From Aquimonas sp046318115 (GTDB lineage: Bacteria > Pseudomonadota > Gammaproteobacteria > Xanthomonadales > Xanthomonadaceae), in NCBI GenBank assembly GCA_046318115.1, contig JBKCVA010000019.1, positions 1 through 52,401 on the forward strand: a stretch of DNA of 52,401 nucleotides, given 5' to 3'. Within the stretch, counting starts at the first letter, position 1; the number at the start of each line of letters is the position of its first letter. Shown here piece after piece: positions 49,785-52,401 of the stretch. The translations under genes were made by a program, and so were the position numbers. Below the pieces are notes generated by a model. The model was given only the letters and a program-made list of their open reading frames with translations. It was not told the origin of the DNA and searched no databases.

Positions 49785-52401
49785 GCGCGCACCCCGCTTT
49801 GCATTTTCAGCGCGGTCAGGTTCGCTCCACTTCTTCAGCCTTTCGGCGTCTTCCCATGCCCTCTCGCATCGCCCGCCTGTTCGTGTGCTGTCTTCTGCTC
49901 GTGGCGTCGAGCACGGATGTCAGTGCGGCTCCTCAGCCCGGCCCGCTGCACGACGAAGCTGTCGTTCGCATGCTTGCGTCCGGGCGGGATGCCCGGCCTC
50001 TGGCCGCTCAGGCAAGCGCCGACGACGCGCAGTCGCGAGCACGCGCTCTGGCGCTCCGGGAGCAGCCGGCGGGGCCGTCGGTTCGCGTGGCCGAGGCTGC
50101 GGCCGCTGTGGCGGATGCGGCGGGGTCGATCAACGATGACAAGGCGCATCCGGCGGCGCTTGAAGCCGCCCTGGATCGACTCGCGGTTGCCGACCGGCTG
50201 CTGCGCGCCGGCTATCCGATGCATGCCGAAAGTCCCATCGCCCTCGCATTGGGTCTGCGTGAGACGCTGCAGCAGCGCGCCGCTGACACGGTGGCGCGCT
50301 GGGACAGCGCGTTGCGGCCGCTCCTGGCCGCTGGCAAGGCGCTTCGCGGCACACCCAACGCCAAGGCCGCGAGCCTGCAGCTTGAGCGTCAGCTTGCCGA
50401 GGTCCTGCTCAGCGACAGTCGCGCGAAGACTTCGCCAAACCTTCAGCTGCCGGTGCATCGTCCGGGCTTGGCGCCGCCTGCACTCAGCGACGGCAACTCG
50501 ATCACCCCGAGCTACGCCGATCCGCGCGATCCGCTTCCGCTCGATGAAGACCTGCTTGCCTCCGGCGAGGTCCAGTTCACTCAGCCTGTTCTGCAGAAAG
50601 CCCAGCAGCTCGGCTATCGGTACGTTGATCTCTTCGACTTCGTGCGATCCAGCGTGCGCACCGAATGGTCCGCGGGTTCCACCCAGTCGCCCGAGCGCAG
50701 CTTGCGGCGGCTTGCCGGCAACGATGTCGAGCAGGCCAGCCTGCTGATCGCCCTGCTGCGCGCCAGCGGCGCTGCGGCGCGCTATGTGCACGGCGTGGTC
50801 GAAGTGCCCGCCAGTGATCTCGCGCAGCAGATGGGGGTGCCCCAGGCCCAGCTGGGTCGTGCCTTGACCTTGGCCGGTATCGCGCATCGTCCGCGCCTGT
50901 CGGCAGGGCGCGTGGTGGCCTATCAGATCCGGCATACGTGGGTGTCGGCCCGCGTGCCCTACGGCAATTACCGCGGCTCGGTGGCCGACACCAGCGAGCC
51001 GACCTGGATTCCCCTGATGCCCGCGCTGAAGCCCGCCGCTTTCCAGGCGGGCACCAGCGTGCTCGAGCGCGTGCCTCAGGACATCCGGGCCTGGCTGCAG
51101 GCCTACCTGGCCGGCACCCAAGGGGAACTGCCGTGGCCGCAGCTTCGCCAGCGATGGGTTTCGGCACTGGCGGCGCTGCAACCTCCGGTCGAGCTTGCCG
51201 CGCTTGCCGGCCAACACGAGATCGATGCGCCGCCGATCGGGCTGCTGCCGGCAAGCACGCCCTATCCCGTTGTCGCCGTGCACGGCGAGTTCGGCGTGCT
51301 GCCTGACGAGCTGCGTCAACGGCTGCGCGTGCGCTTGACGGATCCGCGACAGCCGCAGGCGGCCCCGCTGCTGGAGGCACAGCTTCCTCTGGGCGATCTG
51401 AGCTCGCATCGCTTCACCTTGGCCTTCCTGCCGGCGACGGTGGAAGACCAGCACATGACCAACGCCAACGGATCGCTGGGGGCATTTCCGCTCAACCTCA
51501 TCCGCCTTCGTCCGAGCCTGATGAGCGAGGGCCTCGCGGCGCGCCCTGGGCGCGGCGAGGTCATCGGGGGCACCTCGCTCGAGCTGGAGATCGAGCTTGC
51601 GACACCCAACGGCAGTCTGCGCAGCCGGCATCTCGTTCACGCAGGCAGCATCGCCGGCTTCGCCATCGACGCCCATGGCGATGGCGTGCGCGAGCCCGAA
51701 ACGACTGGCAGCTCTTCCGGGATCCCGCTGGGCGGCCTGATCCTCAGTCGTTTCGCGGAAACCTATCTCGCGGCGTGGGCCAACGCGGAGTCTGAGAGTG
51801 CCGCCGTCATGGGGCTTCGTGTGCTTCGCCCGGCACCTGCGCTGGCCATCGCCTTGCCCGCGGTCACCCCTTTGGGCGCAGCCGGGTTCGCCGAGAGTCT
51901 GGATTTCCGTGGGGTGGTGCTGGATGCCGCCCTGCGCCCCTTGGAGCCGGTGGCTCTGAACGCGCGCCCGGGCTTGGAGAGCGATTGGCTGCGGCTGACG
52001 GCGCTGCACGGCAGCGCCCTGGAGTCGCAGGCCTTTGAAGACCACTGGGCGGTGCGGGCGGTTTCAGCGGATCGCCTGCTGCAGCGGGCACAGGATGTCG
52101 TGAACCTGCAGCCGGGCGGCAGCCTCGACTCGCTCAGCGCGCATCCCGAAGCGGTGAGACAGCAGATCGCGCACTGGCTTGCACAGGGCAAGCACGTGCA
52201 GATGCCTCGAGCTCCGCAGACGGTCGAGGCGTGGACAGGCAGTGCCTGGCGCGTGCACGACATCGACACCGGCGAGAGCGGCTATTTTCTCAGCGGCGGG
52301 TATGCCGGAGGCGCCACCAGCGTGCCGCCCGGCCTCTGGTACTTCCAGGAGCTCGCAGCGACGCTGGCGGATCCCTACGCCGAGCTGCCGAACGAGGATC
52401 C
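49781..52401 (+). CDS. Secreted transglutaminase-like protein, degenerate active site, 3' end outside window
   Basis: 873 codons are present and the frame is open at the window end. ATG 49781 overlaps the giant stop as ATGA, implying coupling; ATG 49856 would give a shorter signal peptide (IARLFVCCLLLVASS ... VSAA). After a helical region (about 55-215) residues 275-415 form a transglutaminase-like core: LAGNDVEQASLLIALLRASG, RYVHGVVEVP, IRHTW, TWIPLMP. The catalytic Cys position is Asp315, His385 is kept, and the Asp position is Met413, so it is probably a pseudoenzyme. Later segments (NLIRLRPSLMSEG, GYFLSGGYAGGA) recall, from memory, proteins that precede RHS-repeat regions. Downstream sequence is needed to know what it joins. 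Confidence 0.8.
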   Translation, partial: MSAHPALHFQRGQVRSTSSAFRRLPMPSRIARLFVCCLLLVASSTDVSAAPQPGPLHDEAVVRMLASGRDARPLAAQASADDAQSRARALALREQPAGPSVRVAEAAAAVADAAGSINDDKAHPAALEAALDRLAVADRLLRAGYPMHAESPIALALGLRETLQQRAADTVARWDSALRPLLAAGKALRGTPNAKAASLQLERQLAEVLLSDSRAKTSPNLQLPVHRPGLAPPALSDGNSITPSYADPRDPLPLDEDLLASGEVQFTQPVLQKAQQLGYRYVDLFDFVRSSVRTEWSAGSTQSPERSLRRLAGNDVEQASLLIALLRASGAAARYVHGVVEVPASDLAQQMGVPQAQLGRALTLAGIAHRPRLSAGRVVAYQIRHTWVSARVPYGNYRGSVADTSEPTWIPLMPALKPAAFQAGTSVLERVPQDIRAWLQAYLAGTQGELPWPQLRQRWVSALAALQPPVELAALAGQHEIDAPPIGLLPASTPYPVVAVHGEFGVLPDELRQRLRVRLTDPRQPQAAPLLEAQLPLGDLSSHRFTLAFLPATVEDQHMTNANGSLGAFPLNLIRLRPSLMSEGLAARPGRGEVIGGTSLELEIELATPNGSLRSRHLVHAGSIAGFAIDAHGDGVREPETTGSSSGIPLGGLILSRFAETYLAAWANAESESAAVMGLRVLRPAPALAIALPAVTPLGAAGFAESLDFRGVVLDAALRPLEPVALNARPGLESDWLRLTALHGSALESQAFEDHWAVRAVSADRLLQRAQDVVNLQPGGSLDSLSAHPEAVRQQIAHWLAQGKHVQMPRAPQTVEAWTGSAWRVHDIDTGESGYFLSGGYAGGATSVPPGLWYFQELAATLADPYAELPNED

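Noticed and set aside
49835..52045. Minus-strand ORF of 736 codons at the end of the window
   Set aside because: It is the antisense of the plus-strand transglutaminase-like gene, which has a signal peptide and domain motifs; the minus product has none.
49781..52401. RHS/YD repeats in the last gene
   Set aside because: No YD-type repeats are visible within the window; any RHS part would have to lie downstream.

Overview
The window is high-GC DNA whose gene content points to a gammaproteobacterium of the Xanthomonadales (Lysobacteraceae-like). The pointers are: yggS-proC-yggT divergent from pilT-pilU; the thrS-infC-rpmI-rplT-pheS-pheT-ihfA-merR-tRNA-Pro block; a proline iminopeptidase whose catalytic residues fall at the Xanthomonas positions; a GH13_23-type alpha-glucosidase; and many dispersed heptanucleotide repeats of the GGGATTC type. 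The assignment comes from reading the sequence only; no database search was run.

Layout. 1-7.4 kb: a short AMP nucleosidase on the plus strand, then a minus-strand run read from 7.4 kb down to 1.1 kb: yggS, proC, yggT, a DUF4426 protein, a histidine phosphatase, an LpxH-like metallophosphatase, a glutaredoxin/HesB-like/rhodanese fusion and a small lipoprotein. 7.5-9.9 kb: the type IV pilus retraction ATPases pilT and pilU. 10.1-18.2 kb: translation genes (thrS, infC with a likely AUC start, rpmI, rplT, pheS, pheT), ihfA, a MerR regulator and tRNA-Pro(GGG), with several structured leaders and terminators. 18.3-19.3 kb: proline iminopeptidase. 19.6-30.3 kb: an extracytoplasmic alpha-glucan region with a GH13 alpha-glucosidase, a pullulanase, a GH133 lipoprotein debranching enzyme, a secreted esterase and a DUF6445 protein, plus a MscS-type channel. 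A shared palindrome, GCATACGTATGC or a near copy, lies in front of the glycosidase genes and looks like a common operator.

30.7-52.4 kb: an apparent three-gene operon that fills the last 21 kb and runs off the window. It encodes a 136-aa secreted protein; a giant protein of about 6,182 aa; and a transglutaminase-like protein that has lost two of the three expected catalytic residues. The giant has a signal peptide, a HELMH zinc-protease-like head, an alpha/alpha-toroid, five tandem CARDB domains, FlgD-like Ig domains, two beta-propeller-like regions, FN3 domains, a discoidin-like insert, three copies of a four-domain super-repeat of about 367 aa, and a C-terminal membrane anchor. Each start codon overlaps the preceding stop, so the products are probably made together. 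I regard this as the most likely undescribed system here: a cell-surface megaprotein assembly of unknown role.

The second striking observation is a repeat element bounded by inverted heptad arrays that sits in frame inside the pullulanase catalytic domain and adds about 91 residues. The same heptads occur between pilT and pilU, between pheS and pheT, after the iminopeptidase and, as a variant, in the first codons of proC. A separate array of 25 heptamers lies upstream of the DUF6445 gene.
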